DNA of 64,000 bases, from positions 1,550,501-1,614,500 of the forward strand of contig NW_023501037.1 of the NCBI RefSeq assembly GCF_014066305.1, in the 5' to 3' direction. The notes under the pieces were generated by a model. The model did no database searches, was not told the DNA's origin, and saw only the letters and a list, made by a program, of their open reading frames with translations. This document shows, in pieces, positions 62,780-64,000 of this stretch (position 1 is its first letter; each line of letters begins with the position of its first letter). Both the position numbers and the translations under genes were made by a program. Source of the DNA: Letharia columbiana (lineage: Eukaryota > Ascomycota > Lecanoromycetes > Lecanorales > Parmeliaceae).

Positions 62780-63260
62780 ATGTCCTCCTCTCTTGCACCG
62801 GAGTGTAATGAAGTCAAAGAGTGAGTGTATATCCTTGGCCTTGGCACAGGTCTATCTAATGTGGCTCTAGGCGCTACGACTCATGTTTCCTTAAGTGGTA
62901 CAGTGACAGTAAGGAATCATCGTCTCCTCTTTTTGCATTCTTCTAATTGAAATGCAGAATACTTACGGGGGGAATCAACCATGGATGAATGCCAATCGCT
63001 GTTCAAGGATTACAAGATTTGTCTTGATGTAGGCAGGCTTAGAGCATCACCTGGCTCTGAGAGCTAATGTTCTTCAGAAAGCATTGAACGAAAGGAATAT
63101 CAACTCCATGTTGGAGGATGCAAGGAATGATAACAAGGAGACTGACGCTGAGCATCTCAAACGAAAATGTGAATACTTTCGACGAAGGACTAATGCTAAG
63201 GGTCTGACAGTCTACAGAAGCTTTTATAACCTTATATTCATAGACGCAATATTAACTTAG
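62780..63260 (+). CDS. mdm35: Mdm35/TRIAP1-type intermembrane-space chaperone
   Basis: Mdm35 binds Ups/PRELI proteins in the mitochondrial intermembrane space and enables phosphatidic acid and phosphatidylserine transfer. Four exons (62,780-62,820; 62,871-62,908; 62,958-63,028; 63,078-63,260) with 50-, 49- and 49-nt introns give 110 residues. The twin CX9C motif is intact: Cys9-x9-Cys19 (C-N-E-V-K-E-R-Y-D-S-C) and Cys38-x9-Cys48 (C-Q-S-L-F-K-D-Y-K-I-C), with the family's F-L-K-W-Y-S-D-K-Y-L-R-G and K-A-L...I-N-S-M-L-E-D-A-R between and after. The conserved part ends near residue 80 (D-A-E-H-L-K-R-K). Residues 81-110 are an extra tail that runs toward the AT-rich border. All exons were too short to appear as long frames. 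Confidence 0.93.
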
Positions 63261-64000
63261 TACCGAGATTGCCTCGTATTTACCTTACCTACTTACTTAT
63301 ATAATTTATTTATTTATATAATTTATCTACTTATATAATATAAATTTTATAATAAATATATATCTTAGATGTTATGATAGTAGAAAACGAGTAAAGGCCT
63401 ATAAATTAAATTTATAATTTTTTTTTTAATTAGGGCTATCGAGTAAATAGATAATCGATCTTTAATAATTTCTTACGCTTTAATAATTATAAGACTAAAT
63501 TTAAGAATATTTTTTTTTCTCTAAAAGCCCATATTTCGTTCTATAATTTTAAGAAAAAATCTCAAAATTTTAATAGAAAATCAAAAAGTTATTCTAAAAT
63601 TAAATAATATATATCTTATAAGAGTAATATGAAAATATAGATATAAGAGTAATATATAGTAAAGATGATTCTTCTTCTATTAAGAAGTAACTACTTATTA
63701 AAAAGCTAGCTTTCTTTCTATCGATAAGTTTTAAAAAGTACTATCAAGATCTGAATCGAGAAAGCTAGATATCTATTCGGGAAGTAATATTATAATAGTA
63801 TAAGATCCTTAGAAATCTTTCTAAGAAAGACGTTTCTTGATGTGGTAAAAGGATGATTCTTCTCTATAGAATCTAATTATCTAAATATATCTTAGTGCTA
63901 AGTCATATTAAGCTATTAGTCTCTAGCTTCTATTATAAATATAATCTATAATATATATTAATAATAAAAAGAAAGGTAGCGTTCTCGCTGTAAGCAAAGC
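63261..64000. other. Right AT-rich compartment
   Basis: Composition shifts abruptly at about 63,280. Positions 63,390-63,610 carry an inverted copy of the repeat family seen at 41.1-41.7 kb. Positions 63,616-63,698 hold the second copy of the 83-bp repeat. From about 63,700 the DNA is moderately AT-rich and retains some CA/TG. No gene is seen before the window ends. Confidence 0.65.
63616..63698 (+). repeat. 83-bp dispersed repeat, right copy
   Basis: Gap-free match to 39,242-39,324 with a handful of differences, nearly all transitions, in which this copy keeps the G or C. Confidence 0.8.

Noticed and set aside
1..64000. CRISPR array, telomeric TTAGGG repeats, rRNA, biosynthetic gene cluster
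   Set aside because: None seen: no short spaced identical repeats, no telomere motif runs, no rRNA-like conserved blocks, and the nine genes are housekeeping or signalling genes.

Overview
The window is nuclear DNA of a filamentous ascomycete (Pezizomycotina). The genes carry introns of about 46-220 nt, most near 50 nt, with GT..AG ends and CTAAC/CTGAC-like branch points, and their products are fungal (Dam1, Bud20, Cwh43, Wsc, Cho1, Rrp6, Mdm35). The long AT-rich DNA has almost no CpA/TpG and abundant TpA, the footprint of repeat-induced point mutation (RIP). I cannot place the class or species from sequence alone.

Layout. Positions 1 to about 41,690 are an AT-rich, RIP-wrecked repeat compartment without an intact gene. 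It can be partly taken apart. A duplicated repeat block (about 2.7-7.2 kb, resuming at 34.27 kb) was hit by a minus-strand Ty1/copia LTR retrotransposon (7,217-34,272; 139-bp LTRs, AAAAT target duplication). That element was split inside its reverse transcriptase by a 20.4-kb terminal-inverted-repeat DNA element (8,990-29,414, TA target duplication), which carries a decayed Plavaka-type (CACTA/KDZ-like) transposase. The DNA element in turn holds a 627-bp short derivative of itself in the opposite orientation (13,603-14,229) and a 662-bp TA-flanked MITE (28,543-29,204). Both short elements have largely escaped RIP. Tandem and dispersed repeats occupy 1-1.4 kb and 38-41.7 kb.

From about 41.7 to 63.27 kb lies a normal-composition gene island with nine conserved genes: dam1 (+), aco1 (-), bud20 (+), cwh43 (+), a WSC-domain wall sensor (+), cho1 (+), a Gap1-type RasGAP (-), rrp6 (-) and mdm35 (+). 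I rebuilt every exon chain from splice signals, reading phase and family conservation; only the RasGAP N terminus is unresolved. The AT-rich compartment resumes at about 63.28 kb, and copies of the same repeat families lie on both sides of the island.

Functional reading. The island is mostly housekeeping: kinetochore (Dam1), TCA cycle (aconitase), 60S ribosome export (Bud20), RNA exosome (Rrp6), Ras signalling (Gap1), and a group linked to membranes and wall: Cwh43 (GPI-anchor ceramide remodelling), Wsc (wall-stress sensing), Cho1 (phosphatidylserine synthesis) and Mdm35 (mitochondrial phospholipid transfer). No secondary-metabolite cluster, CRISPR array, rRNA or tRNA was found.
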